The notes beneath the pieces are model-generated. The model saw only the letters and a program-made list of their open reading frames with translations, was not told where the DNA came from and ran no database searches. Shown one piece after another: positions 23,274 to 37,299 of a stretch of 64,000 nt of DNA (its first letter is position 1; each line of letters starts with the position of its first letter). A program made the translations under genes and the position numbers. Where the stretch lies: assembly GCA_013368315.1 (NCBI GenBank), contig JAACJM010000013.1, positions 930,001-994,000 of the forward strand, in the 5' to 3' direction. Source of the stretch: Tetrapyrgos nigripes. Taxonomy: Eukaryota > Basidiomycota > Agaricomycetes > Agaricales > Campanellaceae.

Positions 23274-23501
23274 AGGGTCACCGCTCCAGCACTGGGAAAA
23301 GATTCGAAGAAGGAAGAGAGTTTGTGAAATTGTGGTTCATCGGCTTGTGCACCAATTGTAAAATGTTGTACTATGTGTATTTCGCATCCTGAGGTTTAAA
23401 GTGTTCATACAGAGCGCGTCAGAATAAAACAGAAATTGTTACTACACAGTCCAACCGGCGACCACTGGGAAGTCTTCCGGAAGTCCAATCACAATCCTAA
23501 A

Positions 23502-24928
23502 TCAATGAAATGTCGGTATCTCCAACCGCGCCGCTTTCGCAATGTTTACAATCTTCTCGGCCTTCACCAGGGTCAGCAAATGGTGAAACAATTAGGGACA
23601 GAAAGAGCAAAACACGCACCTGTTTAATCATAGGCGCATCAATCATCTCTCCGTCAAGTCCAATAGCACCCTTTTGAGACGCATGAGCCGCTTTCATCTG
23701 GTGAAGGATTTTTGCTGCGCGAAGGATTTCTGTTGAAAAGCGTCGGGTTTGATTGAGCGTTGAGTGAAAGGTTAGTAAGATAAAGTAAGCAAAGTGAGGG
23801 GACGTAAGACACCCACCCTTTTCAGTAGGAACGAAAGTCGACTGAATAACGTCGACTTGGGAGGGATGAATTGCTTGCTGGGATGTTGGATTGGAATCAG
23901 GATGATGAAGACTGAAGGACGAGGACCATACGCACCTTGCCACTAAAGCCGAGCCGTCTTCCGTCCTCGCATTCTTCTTTCAAGTAATCGAGGTCCTTGT
24001 AGTGGACGCATACCTTGAAAAGTCTGAGTACATCGCTTGTAGAAGAACATGGTAAAGCACACACCATATCAACAGATTCCAACCCAAAAGCTTTCGCTGC
24101 GATAGCAATCTGTGAACGCGTGTACAAGAGTTCTTGACGAGAACGCGTTCGGAGAATGGAGGTGTCAGCACAATCTGCAAAATGACTAGTCAGCCAGTGT
24201 TTAACGACGCGTCAAGAACGACTTGCAATCTTCAGCGGCAAACTTGGGACGCGTCAATCGCAGATATAAATGAAGGGAATTAGGACATACCAACACAGCG
24301 CTCACTACGCCTCCATTCAGAGAAACATTCTTTGTCTTCCATCCAGCGATATTTCCAAGGTTCCATAGCCCTTTGGCACTTTCAATACTTGGTACAATAC
24401 GCAGAGGCTTCTCACGAGAGCTTGCTGAAAGGGCGGTAGAGATGGATGATGAAACGTAGTCGAGGTCTTCACCGGAATGGATTTTCGGGAGAATGAGAGT
24501 TTGAACGGAAGATGATCGTAGCTAAAAACTTGTTAGAAGTGAAATCATTGAACGTTTATACTTACTATTTGATCAACATCATCTCTAAAGAACGGAGTGG
24601 TTATATCGTTTACTCTAACAGCAATCCGCTCTGGATTGGGTATATCTGTTGTCTTTGCTGGATAAGTAGGTGAAAGAACGTCTCTGAAGATACTTACCTT
24701 CAGGAATGCTTGAAGCCTATTCCTGGCATTCTCTTTATCCTTTGGGACGGGTGAGACACTGTCCTCGAGGTCATAAATGATTATGTCCGAGTTGACTGAG
24801 CGAGACTTGTCTAGTAGCTTATCAGACGAACATGGCACGTAAAGATACGAGCGTCGAAGAGTAGTAGCAGCCGTTGAATACGCTCTCCTGGAGAACCTTG
24901 TAAACGTCCGAGAGAGAGTTGATGTCAT
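23502..24928 (-). CDS. Mitochondrial CitE/HpcH-type lyase, CLYBL-like
   Basis: Nine exons (24928-24698, 24652-24566, 24521-24291, 24242-24227, 24174-24065, 24013-23936, 23877-23817, 23729-23620, 23561-23502) give 327 aa. An Arg/Ser/Thr-rich presequence (MTSTLSRTFTRFSRRAYSTA) suggests mitochondrial import. Family motifs: RSYLYVPCSSDKLLDKS, DIIIYDLEDSVSPVPKD (acidic Mg site), AVRVNDITTPFF, LILPKIHSGEDLDYV, IVPSIESAKGLWNLGNIA, FAAEDYCADT and GKQAIHPSQVDVIQSTFVPT. Mammalian CLYBL is a citramalyl-CoA lyase; that reaction is inferred, and malyl-CoA or citryl moieties are alternatives. Exon 4 is 16 nt and is followed by a GC-AG intron (donor GCAAGT). Head-to-head with KRS1. Confidence 0.88.
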
Positions 24929-24978
24929 GCTGAGTCATCCACCCCTCATATGACTTGTCCGATCACAAAATTTTTGGG

Positions 24979-27216
<2,238 letters not shown>

Positions 27217-27401
27217 ACGACTGCATATCCGTCTCGAATCGATGCTAGAGACACGAGAGCAAGAGGACGCCTTGCATAGTAGATCCAATGCTATCTGTCC
27301 TGGGGAAAATGTAGAAGCCTGATCTTGTTTGTATAATACTACGATAGTACATAATTGACTGCCTGCTTTGACGCATTCGTCAGAACGTGTGCTTGATTCC
27401 T

Positions 27402-30400
27402 TTATGCTTGGGCCTTGTCCCCAACAAACTGGTCAAACCATCTAAACACTTCGTAGTGCCATTTGAGACTGTTGCCGTGGTTAATAACCCAATGATTTTC
27501 ATCTGGGAAGATCACTAGACGACTAGGAATACCGAGCCTACGACGAGGATGCAAAGGGTCAGTCTCAGCCTCCACTCAGTCCAACTCAGAAACTCACTGT
27601 TGCAAAGCATGGAAAACACCGATACCCTCAGTCTCCGGTAGACGGTAGTCCTTGCTTCCGTGAATGACTAATTGAGGAGTACCCCACTTGGATACGTAGT
27701 TGGAAGGATTGAATCTAAGCAGAGACGGATGGACATCAAGTTTCTGAAGCAACACATATCAGAGGAAACACACTTCTGAGATAACTCTTTGCTACGCTTG
27801 TCCCAAGGTCTGTAATCTCAGCTGGTCAGCATTTTTCAAACGTGCGCTTGGGTAAATGGTCTTTTCACCTTCCAGTCCAATCATGGTTGAACTGAGGCGA
27901 GATTTAGCATCGGTATGACATCAGAAAAGCGTTGACTTACGAAGAACAACTCGTCCGTGGAGAACCCGTTGTACGTGGTGTCAAAAACCTGAGCAAATGA
28001 TGAACAACGGATAAGGTCTGTTCAAGTTTTTCCATACCCCATCGTGACAAACAAGAGCCTGCAGAACTCAATGAGGAAGATGAAGGCAAACATTTTGCGC
28101 GGGGCAACGAACCTTGAAGCCAAATCCAAATTCAGGATGACCTTGAATCCAGCTGTGAACAGTGTCAGGTGAGATTCGTAGAGAGAAAACAGCAACCTTA
28201 CTTGATGGCATAACCACCCCAACTGGCACCAGCTGCGACGGCACGGTCTGGATTGATCTACAAAACTCAATGAGGCAGTACTTCGACACAAAACGCAGAC
28301 CACATACTTCGGGATACTTCTCCAGTGCGTGTTTCCATCCCTTCTGCAGGTCGACAAAAGGTTTCCCTCCCCAGTCGCCTGTAATACCATCGGTGAAGTC
28401 TGGGAAGGATCCATCGTTAGTGTCTCGAAGACCTGTCGGAACTTCAGGTAAACTACATACTCTGCCCGTATGTCGTGCTTCCGGTAGGATTCATCATAAT
28501 GACAAAGTATCCCTGCTGTACAAAGACTGAAGAAAGATTGAATGATGAATCACAGGGACTCGAGCAGATAGGCCTACCATTGGGATTCCAACGAGTTGAC
28601 CATTGATCTTCCCAAGCTCCTTGGGGACCTACAAGGAAAATATGGTCATCAGTACTACCTTCATAAGAAAAGATACCGACCTCCATGAATGAGCAAAACC
28701 ACAGGATACTTCTTCTTCTGACCCTCCTCCCAGCCTCTCGGTTTCAAGGCAAGTCCGTGCACATCGATATCCCCGGCTCCCTTGAACCAAAAGTCCTCTC
28801 CTTGACTGAGGTTCTTTCCTTTCAACTCATCTTCAGTGAAATGTGTGACCTGTTGAATGGACCCGGTGAACTTCGCAACACTGTCACTTTGAACAATTTC
28901 TTGTTCCAAAGCCTTAAGGCCAGTGACGAAGAACAAGTCGTTAGGCGATGTGAGGGAGGATTTCGAGAAGATGAGTTTGCCAAAGTACAGAGTCTGAAGG
29001 CCGGACGCAGCACCGTCTTCGTTGATTGGAACGGGGGTGTAGTATTTCGGAGACAAGTCTGGGTCTGTGGTGGACTCTGAAGGTGTGGGAGGAATGGGAA
29101 GGACATATACTTTAATCCTGGCTATGTCTCCTGCTGTGAAATAGATGAAGTCGCCGTCCTTGGAGAACTGCGCCGAGAAGTTGTTTACTATGAGACTATG
29201 AGCAGGCAACGAATTAAGAACTTACAGCCAGACTATCAGGTGAACGATCCCATTTCTGAGTCAAAGTGTATCGAACATCTTTGGTCAAGTCGTATACGAC
29301 GATTTTGGCTCTGTAAGAAGATGAGAACGCTATGTAGAGAAGTAGAAGAAGGCTAAGGACCTGTCACTCTCATAGCCATCTTTGTCCATCTCCAGCCAAG
29401 CCGCTTTGGTACCTTTTTCATTGAAGACAGGGTTGTGGGTGGCACCTTGAGTTCCAGAGGTCAATTGTTTGGGTTTGGAGCCGCCTCTGATATCGACGAC
29501 GTAGACCTTAAGGGGATTTGTCAAAAATAAGACTATGAGAGGAGCAGACTACCTACGTTTTGTCTGGTATGCCAAGCTGCGCTGTCGGCATGATCAGGAT
29601 CTGTCGACGTGTAGATAACTTGATTCCCGGACACGTCGTAGTCCTCCGTTCCACCAAACGGTTCCACGGGCGAGTTCTGTACGGTTTCAGTCGGATACAG
29701 GAGCAGAGAAGAGCCATAGTACTCACATGCCCGGTACCCTGTAATAAGTTCACAAACTGATTTCCAAAATGCCATTCATGGTCGGGATCCTGAGATAGGG
29801 GTACGCTGAACAGTGTCGAAGTCTTTGGACCTGCCCACGTATCCCAGTGTCGCTCATAAGTACGATCGTACACCAAAGCTGTCGTCCCTCGATTCTCCCA
29901 AGCTTCATCTTGTTCCTTCACAGTTTCCAGCTGACCATCAGGATAAACATACTCGGAGAACACTAAGTAACCGGCGGAAGAGTAGCGGAAATTTGTCGCG
30001 CCATTGGTTGGGAAAGAACCGATCTTCCGTGGTGATTCAGTGCGTAGGACATCGACTATCCCCTCGTTGGTGTGGAAAGTCACGTCAATGGTGTACAGGT
30101 CCAGAGTCTTGTTTTCCCCTTCGACGACGTGTGCGACGGTGCGTCCGGTGAGCCAGAAAGCTTCACCACCAGCCGCCGTCTTCAATTCGGAATGAGTACA
30201 GGAAAAAAAGTAAGTATCAAACAACTCACTGCGAGTTCAACAGGCTCGACTGAGGATCCCAACGCAGCAACGAAGACCTTCTTCTTGTTTCTGCGGTTTC
30301 GAGTCAATAGCGACAACAAGAAAGCCAGCGCGAATTCCTACTCATTTTCCTCGAACGAAAATTTGCTATGTGGGATCAAAGCCAGATCACCTGCATGGTT

Positions 30401-30586
30401 AGCTACGGCAGCACCAGGTCGGCCTAGTTCAACAAGGTCTTTAGGAGAGAAAACATCTGGCCCCTCCTTGAACTGGAACGCGTCTTTTGGCGACATATTT
30501 CCGGAAGATGGAGCTGGAAGAGATTGGAATGGAACCTGGGCAGATAAGCCCAGGCCTAAGAGCGGACTCAACGGAGGGACTCTCAT
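27402..30586 (-). CDS. DPP5: Secreted dipeptidyl-peptidase 5 (S9 family)
   Basis: Prolyl-oligopeptidase-family serine peptidase that removes dipeptides; fungal DPP5 enzymes are extracellular. Eighteen exons (30586-30342, 30290-30230, 30179-29727, 29676-29557, 29506-29361, 29310-29226, 29167-28681, 28628-28578, 28526-28461, 28399-28308, 28257-28202, 28152-28113, 28058-28038, 27988-27941, 27891-27869, 27809-27774, 27714-27598, 27537-27402) close in frame to 760 aa. A hydrophobic N-terminus ([15 protein letters not shown]) fits a signal peptide. A beta-propeller half is followed by the alpha/beta-hydrolase half: [16 protein letters not shown] (oxyanion region), nucleophile Ser in [11 protein letters not shown], Asp in [10 protein letters not shown] and His in PDENHWV. 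It converges with KRS1 (185 bp). Confidence 0.93.
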
Positions 30587-30771
30587 GTTGAAGTGCCGCT
30601 TTACCCGTTTGGAGATTATAATAATGTCGTCTTACAGCTTACGAATCTTCCAAGGAATCGTACCAGCTGTCTATATTCATCACAAGGTATCGTGCGGAAT
30701 ACACAATAAATTACAGCGCTAGTAAGTACTTTTCAAGCAGAAAACCCAAGATATCGTACACGCAAAACTCC

Positions 30772-31756
30772 CTAATCACTCATGGCATCATTCTCGTCTT
30801 CTGCCTCGCCATGCTCGCCTTGTTGTGTCGTCATCCTCGGCCCATCCAGCTGGATCACCTCCCCAGAGCCAGCTTCCCACCGTGCAATAAGTCCCACTCT
30901 AAATGTCACCATCTTCTCACCTATGAGTTTCAGCAATTGTGCTTGTTCTGCTGTCAGCACTTTCCCTTTCTCACACAATTTGTGAGGACTCGTGAGCGTC
31001 GGTACACCCCGGTTCATCGTCGTAGTAAGGCCAAGTCTGCGCAATTGTGGTTCCTCGTTATGGGGGAAAGGTTCAGGAGGGTCACTGTGTACGCGCATCA
31101 CAGGTCCAGCGGGTAGTATTACAGTTCGCGTCGCAACGTTCCCTGCTCTTGCAAAATCTGGCTGCGAGAAATCCGCAAACCATTCGATGACTTCTTGTGG
31201 TTCCGTGTCTGTAAATAGCAGTCCAACTTGTCCTTGTACTTGCTGTGAAAACGAAAAAGAGGCGTTTCATAAAATGGTCCAATAGTTAGGGCATGTTGCA
31301 TACCTGGGCTAGCTTATGTATTCCCATACGATGTTCCTCCTCTGGTGTTGTCCCGAGAGCTTTGGCCATTAATGAAGCACGGCTGTAGAATATCCGTGCA
31401 GAACTAGACAGCAGAAAAGTCAGATCACAGTAGGAAAAAAAAAAAAAGATGAGTGGTGGACGTACTCTTTCCAAAGATTCCGTACAGTTTTCAGATGTGC
31501 ATTTCGCATTGCACCAACTTCAAACAACCAACAGTATTTCCACTTGTCTGCATTCTCTTTCACCTAGAATCCTTGTGTAAAGACGACATGACTGTTGCAA
31601 GAAATCCTAGTCCAACCTTATCCATCATCTCAGACTTGTGTTTCCTGGTCTTTTTGTCGACCTTGGTCAAGGAAACTAAAGGTAAATGTTTATTCACAAC
31701 AAAACTTCAGCGAATGAATGATACTGACCCAACTTGGATCGTTTTGACTTGGGCAT
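30772..31756 (-). CDS. MRT4: Ribosome assembly factor MRT4
   Basis: Nucleolar P0-like protein that holds the stalk site on pre-60S particles until P0 replaces it. Five exons (31756-31729, 31675-31617, 31563-31466, 31403-31304, 31242-30772) give 251 aa. Motifs: MPKSKRSKLVSLTKVDKKTR, KWKYCWLFEVGAMRNAHLK, ARIFYSRASLMAKALG, VGLLFTDTEPQEVIEWF, DFARAGNVATRTVILPAGP and TMNRGVPTLTSPHKLCEKGK. The acidic tail EHGEAEDENDAMSD is typical of fungal Mrt4. Divergent from LIA1 with 109 bp between start codons. Confidence 0.94.
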
Positions 31757-31865
31757 GGCGATGCTTCAAAAAATCGAGGAAGACGAATTTGAAGACGGAA
31801 AAGGAAAGAAGTCGACCACCTGACTTTGAAGTCTGCTAAAAAAAATTTCCTGCTCAAGTACCATC
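31757..31865. promoter_or_regulatory. Bidirectional promoter MRT4 / LIA1
   Basis: 109 bp between the divergent start codons of two translation-related genes (60S assembly and eIF5A hypusination), a plausible co-regulated pair. It contains a short A-rich run at 31839-31847. Confidence 0.55.
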
Positions 31866-33137
31866 ATGGTCGCTGTCTCTGAAACTCAGCTCAAAGCTCT
31901 CGAGGATTCCTTACTGAATACTTCTGGAAATGTCCCTCTTCATGACCGCTTCAGAGCTCTTTTTACTCTGAAATCACTCAAATCCGATGAAGCAGTCCAA
32001 ATCATCTCAAAAGGCGCGAAATACAGTCGTTTATAAGGTATTCACAGCTGATTAATGAACAGGCTTCAAGGATCCTTCTGCATTGCTCAAACATGAACTA
32101 GCCTACTGCCTTGGTCAAACAAAGAAATTATCGGCTCTTCCCACTCTCAAAAACGTCCTTGCAGACAATTCCGAAGACCCGATGGTCAGGCATGAGGTAG
32201 GTTTGATTTCGAGCTCGCATTTGTATACAGTAATGATAATTGCGAAGTTAACGTAGGCCGCTGAAGCTATGGGTGCCATCTCCTCGTCAGAATCCATACC
32301 GGTACTCAAACAATACCTCGCCGACCCTGATCGTTCCGTACGCGAGACCTGCGAAATTGCTATTTCCAGAATCGAATGGGATAACTCTGAAGAAGGTAAA
32401 AAGCATGCAGAGATTCTCAACGATGACTCGTACATCCCGTATGTCGGATTTGCTGTTCGATTCGTAGTATGTATCTCATACCTTTGTTTCAGAACGTACA
32501 CGTCCATCGATCCAGCACCAGCAACTTCAGGCCTCCTTTCAGGTGTGCCCAAGCCTGAAGATGTCACACAGGATAACATCGACCAGCTTAGAAACCAATT
32601 ACTTGACACGAAAAGGCCTCTGTTTGAACGTTATCGTGCTATGTTTGCTTTGAGAAATATTGGTACACCCGCAGCCGTGGACGCTCTCGCTGCTGGTTTT
32701 TCTGATGACAGTGCTTTGTTCAAGTATGCACTTTGTACTCGCTTGCTGTCTCGTCTCCTGAACCTCGTTTCCAGACACGAAATCGCATTTGTTTTCGGTC
32801 AACTTCTCCATCCTCATTCAGTCCCCTGCCTACTCGAGGTCCTTCAGAATTCAAAAGAGTCTGATATGGTCCGACATGAAGCTGCTGAGGCTCTCGGGGG
32901 CATAGCAACTCCTGAAGTTTTTCCTCACCTCACCGAGTGGATGAAAAGAGACGATGCGCCGGTCGTTGTGAAGGAGAGCTGTCAAGTTGCTCTCGACATG
33001 TATGAGGTATCTACTTTAATTTTTTTTTACCTTTCTTCCGTTTTCTGAGCGGCGTTCCTTCGCAGTATGAAAATTCTGGAGAGTTCCAGTATGCGAACGG
33101 GCTTGAGACCGTATCTACGCCCATTACAGTTAGTTAA
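31866..33137 (+). CDS. LIA1: Deoxyhypusine hydroxylase LIA1
   Basis: HEAT-repeat diiron monooxygenase that completes hypusine on eIF5A. The frame runs [19 protein letters not shown], then eight alpha-helical repeats. Four His-Glu metal dyads are visible in the expected pairs: [37 protein letters not shown] and [13 protein letters not shown]. Further exons carry [12 protein letters not shown] and the C-terminal [16 protein letters not shown]. The first intron is unusual: continuity needs a donor that begins GCGCGA (about 32020), a weak GC-type site, because no GT in the area keeps phase with a realistic intron length. Other introns are GT-AG. Confidence 0.93.
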
Positions 33138-33652
33138 AAAAATTAAAAGAGATGTATCTAGTGTTGTATATGTACTTTGTAAGTGCTCTGATTCGGTGAT
33201 GTCTTCAATTATTAACAGTCTTTAGCCCTGTAAACTCCAGCGATGTGGCTAACTGTTGAGCGAGTCATCATCTCTCCATTTCTTTCTGATGTATAGTAAT
33301 GTGTGTGTGTGTGTCTTATGTTTCTACTGCTCCATTTGATTGAGTAGAATAAATAAAGACTAAGTATAAATCAGGAAGGCTTCGAATCCTTTGTCGCCGA
33401 TTGCTAGCCCGCCTTATGTTCAAAGAACGTCTACAGTGGCAACTGGTTTGTGGGCGACTACCCTGCCTTGTTAAAAAAACTGCCAACTGCCTCATCTCTC
33501 ATTGTGCCACCTTGTTTTCAGGAACAAACAACATCATCGGTCCCAAAATTTCCTTTTTTTGCGCTATGTTGTATTTTGTTCAACAATCATACACGTGCTG
33601 CCACTCCTTTTGTTCCCCGTCTTCGCCACTCACCCACTTTTCAACATCAACC
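33138..33652. other. Intergenic with short GT microsatellite
   Basis: 515 bp between two plus-strand genes. It holds a (GT)n tract at about 33300-33314 and an AT-rich stretch. An open frame from 33401 runs in frame into the next gene but lacks protein-like composition before 33653. Confidence 0.5.
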
Positions 33653-34942
33653 ATGATCATATCTACCACTCAACCTACGGTCCCCACCGACGACGAAGTT
33701 CTCCAAGCCTTGAAAACGATTCGCAAGGCCTCTCCCACACTCGGACGCTCTAAAATCCTCGCTCGTCTCAAAACAGAGAACAACTGGACCTTGTCTGACG
33801 CCAGACTGAGAAGGTTTATCAACTGCCAGGAAGTCACCGATCAATTGCAGGAGCAGGATCCACCAGACACGTCCCCACATCTTCACGAACCTTCAGCCAC
33901 CGTTCTCTTCGCCGCTCTCGAGAGGCTCCGTCATTCCGACCCAAACATGGCACGACCCAAGGTGCTTGCACGTTTGAGGACAGAGTATCATTGGGCTGTC
34001 TCAGACAAGAGGTTAAAGAAAACCATGGCTTGTTATGGTAATACTAGTCACCTGCCTGCGGTGACCGACAAGCAGCCCATGGCAAATCTAAAGGATGTCA
34101 CCACTGGAATGGAGGTGCATGTCTCCCCGATGGTATTTCTGCTCAAACTTTTCAGTGCCTCCGATGACATGTATCACCGGCTTCCGGAAGATTATCGACC
34201 AAGAATTCCTCAAGAAACCGTGACGGTGGACATTGCGGAGAATGATCCCAATGGTCGTCCTCCCCCGGCGCTTCCTGAAGACCCCTACACCGCTCAAATG
34301 GAGTACGCAAGGACAAGCAGACGATTGATAATCCTCTACGGTAGAGGAAAGTGGAATTATGGTGTAACACCCAATGCTGACATAGGTGCCTACATAAAAG
34401 TGCGTTTCTTGCTCTCTTCATAGTGTCTAACTGACATTGAGATGAATTCCTCTCTCCCTCAGACAGCACACGAGCAATTAGCTCGATATTTTGCCCAGAG
34501 AGGAAGTCGACATCCGGACACACCAGAAGAGAGATTAATACTTGCCCAGAGTCCAAGACTCCTGACCCTGTGGGAGTTTTATGAAGTTGCTGCTCGTAAA
34601 GCAGGTATTTCCAGAGAGGACATCGGAAGACAATTCGAAGCCGAGTGAGTCCAGGTTATTTGGCTTGCTTTCGTGCCGGAGCTGAGCGCTGGTTGCTTAC
34701 CTAGATATGGCGTCAATATGCACCACTATCTTCCTGATCGCCAGGCATGCTCTGACCCAGAAATGAAGCACCAATTACATGCATGGGAGGAACGTCGAGT
34801 TGCATCGTGGCGAGAAGGCAAGATGCAGCTCATGCAGGTGATGGGAGACAGAAGACCATGGAATGCTGCTATACAGGGGCAGTTTGCTGTCATTGTTACA
34901 AGAATCAATAAGGAAACGGGCAAAGAAAGCGATGACGTTTAG
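33653..34942 (+). CDS. Uncharacterised protein with internal 65-residue repeat
   Basis: Three exons (33653-34399, 34463-34644, 34705-34942) give 388 aa. I do not recognise the family. Two related blocks are visible near residues 14-57 and 83-126: VLQALKTIRKASPTLGRSKI followed by LARLKTENNWTLSDARLRR, and VLFAALERLRHSDPNMARPK followed by VLARLRTEYHWAVSDKRLKK. Both look like a helix-turn-helix-like unit. The central part has LIILYGRGKWNYGVTPNAD, and the C-terminal exons are charged and probably helical. No signal peptide or membrane helix. The repeat resembles a module seen in fungal proteins of unknown role; nucleic-acid binding would be a guess. Confidence 0.7.
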
Positions 34943-35052
34943 GCTGTCTGTCAGAATACATGTATGGTCGGTATACAAATCGTTGGTATACAAATCGTTA
35001 CAAGGTCTTGTCCGAAGTCGCTGGTATAAGTCGGAAGAGTCAGATTGAGAAA

Positions 35053-36063
35053 TCATGAACCCCGGATCGAGCTCCCTCTTGCTATTCGGGTGGTTCCTCG
35101 ACCGCCTGTTGTCGATGTCGTGGTTCCTGTTATAAAGAAAGTTAGAATGAATATAATGTTTCCTTTCCAGTGCTCACCAGAATCTCCCCGTCCGACACCA
35201 GATGCGCCTCTCATGCCTCTCATTGATGCTCTTGTTCCTCTTACACCTCGGACACCAGACCCTCTTCCTCGTGTCGTAAGTTTCTCTTTCTTCTCTCTTT
35301 CGACGCGTTCCTGTTCCAATCGCTGCTGCCGTTCCCTCTCTTCTTTCTCCAAACGTTCTCGTTCTCGCTGCGCAGCGAGAGCGCGCTCTTCTTCCTCTCT
35401 TCGTCTCCTTTCTATAGCTTCTCTTTGTTCTCGTTCCAGGATTGCGTCGTCCTTTATATAGACCTTGTCAGTAACATAATTGACTCTGAAATAACACTGA
35501 AACGTACAATTTGTGCTCCTTCCCATTCTTCGTCAAAAATCAAACGGGCATATTCTTCAGATTTTTCCAGCATCTTGACATATTTATCCAGCAATTTCTC
35601 GGTTTCTTCAAGTTGTTCTGAGATGCGCTATAACGGCTGTCTGTCATGTCGTAGAGAGAACGATCGGGAGAAATCTTCGAAAACTTACCTCGTTGGCAGA
35701 ACCGACGTTATCTAGGACATCGTTAAATTCCATAAACGCACCGTTGATTTTCTTCAGCACGAAGAGGTCACTTTGCAGGTCTTCTTCACGAGTCCGTGTA
35801 CTTTTTCGTACAGTACGGTCTTGTTCTTCCTCATCTACGGCATCATCTTCTCCAGCATTCTCCTGAGGCGTCGGCGTGGTCGGCGACGGAGGTCTTGCTA
35901 ACAAGCTGAAAGGTTTTGGAGGTGTAGACACCTGCAGTTCCGATATTGAGAAATCGTCATTGGCATTAGAATAAGAATGTGAAGATTCGGAGGGCAGATC
36001 AGGAGATTCAGAGAGAAGATGTTCGTCTGCAGCTTGTAAATCGACCGAGTCGTTGTGGTCCAT
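35053..36063 (-). CDS. DUO1: DASH/DAM complex subunit DUO1
   Basis: Outer-kinetochore protein of the microtubule-ring DASH complex. Four exons (36063-35689, 35627-35508, 35451-35178, 35126-35053) give 280 aa. The diagnostic Duo1 block is SDLFVLKKINGAFMEFNDVL followed by DNVGSANERISEQLEETEKL and YVKMLEKSEEYARLIFDEEW. It is preceded by an acidic, Ser/Pro-rich N-terminus and followed by a long charged coiled coil (AILEREQREAIERRRREEEE...) and a Gly/Arg-rich tail (RGRGSGVRGVRGTR). Start codons of DUO1 and RAD10 are 44 bp apart. Confidence 0.9.
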
Positions 36064-36107
36064 GATGGAGTTGAATTAGCCGGGACGCGTCTTCCTTTCA
36101 CGCGTCC
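36064..36107. promoter_or_regulatory. Ultra-short bidirectional promoter DUO1 / RAD10
   Basis: Only 44 bp separate the divergent start codons, the shortest such gap in the window. Transcription start sites may lie inside the opposite gene's coding region. A repeated ACGCGTC motif occurs here (36085 and 36100), resembling an MluI cell-cycle box (ACGCGT). Confidence 0.55.
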
Positions 36108-37299
36108 ATGTCTGGTCCTGCTAGACCAAATGCTCCTCCCGTTGTCGTTCCCAATTCAGGCAATAACATTATTCTAAACCCTCTTCAGGTACTCTCAAGA
36201 CTTAATCCCATCCTGTAGGTTGACTCATCTGGTTTAGCGAGGCAATCCAATCCTCGAACACGTCCGTAATGTCGGTAAAGAGTTCGGAGATATCGTCGCG
36301 GATTATCAAGTAGGGAGGACAACTGGGGTCTTGTTTTTGAGGTGCGAAGCATTCATTCACTGTCTGCTGATTGTTGAAAGCATGTCTAGCTTGAAATACC
36401 ACCGACTTCATCCCGAGTACATTCACACTAGGATACAGAAGTTGGGACACTCCTACAACTTACGCATCCTTCTCGTCCTTTGCGATATTGTGAACCTGTC
36501 TCTCTGCATTTACCTCTCGTCACTCATTGACATCTTCTAGACCGAACACAAAGATGCTATTCGAGAGCTCACAAAGGTGCCCATGTTCTTATCCTATCTT
36601 CCTGTGTCAAAACTGACCTTTCCAGATATGTCTCATCAATAATATAACGATAATTGTTGCTTTCTCGTGAGCGTGCTCTTCCCACCGCCGACAACGAGAC
36701 TGAATGGTGCTCAAGATCTGAAGAAGCTGGCCATTATCTTACCGTCTTCAAGCAATTCGAGTACAAGCCACCAACTCTCATCAAGGAACGCGTGGACAAA
36801 GATTATACCTCCATGCTTCGCAGTTCCTTGACGAGCATAAGTAAAGTCAATAAAACCGATGTTGAAACTCTTCGAAATTCTTTTGGTGTGAGTTGTACCC
36901 GCTTTCTCTAATTTTTAATGATTCACTAACTAATATTTCGCTTTTCAGAGCATCGCAAATATGTCCAAGGCAACTCCTGAACAACTGGGAAATCTGCCTG
37001 GCTTCGGACAAGTCAAAGTCAAGAACATCAAAAACGCATTTGAAAAGCCTTTCCGTAACCAAGTCACGAATACTCTTGCTTCAAGGTCGACTTCGCAGCC
37101 TTCGAAAGATGGTCAAGAGAAGGACGATGGCAAAAAACAGGCTGCTGGACGGGAACCTAGCCCAGTATGGGACATCGAGATTGAGGATACAGAGCCGTTA
37201 CCCTCAACAGATGGCCAGAAAAAGGATTCTGGGAGTGGGCAAAGTGGTGGAATTCGAGAGCCTAGTCCGATCTGGGACATTGAGCCCGAGGATCCTTGA
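36108..37299 (+). CDS. RAD10: DNA repair endonuclease subunit RAD10/ERCC1
   Basis: Non-catalytic partner of Rad1/XPF for nucleotide excision and recombination repair. Seven exons (36108-36188, 36238-36341, 36381-36489, 36541-36576, 36626-36666, 36716-36887, 36949-37299) give 297 aa. Core: [93 protein letters not shown]. The tandem helix-hairpin-helix region is [20 protein letters not shown] then [19 protein letters not shown]. The tail holds two copies of a REPSPxWDIE motif about 35 residues apart. Confidence 0.92.
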
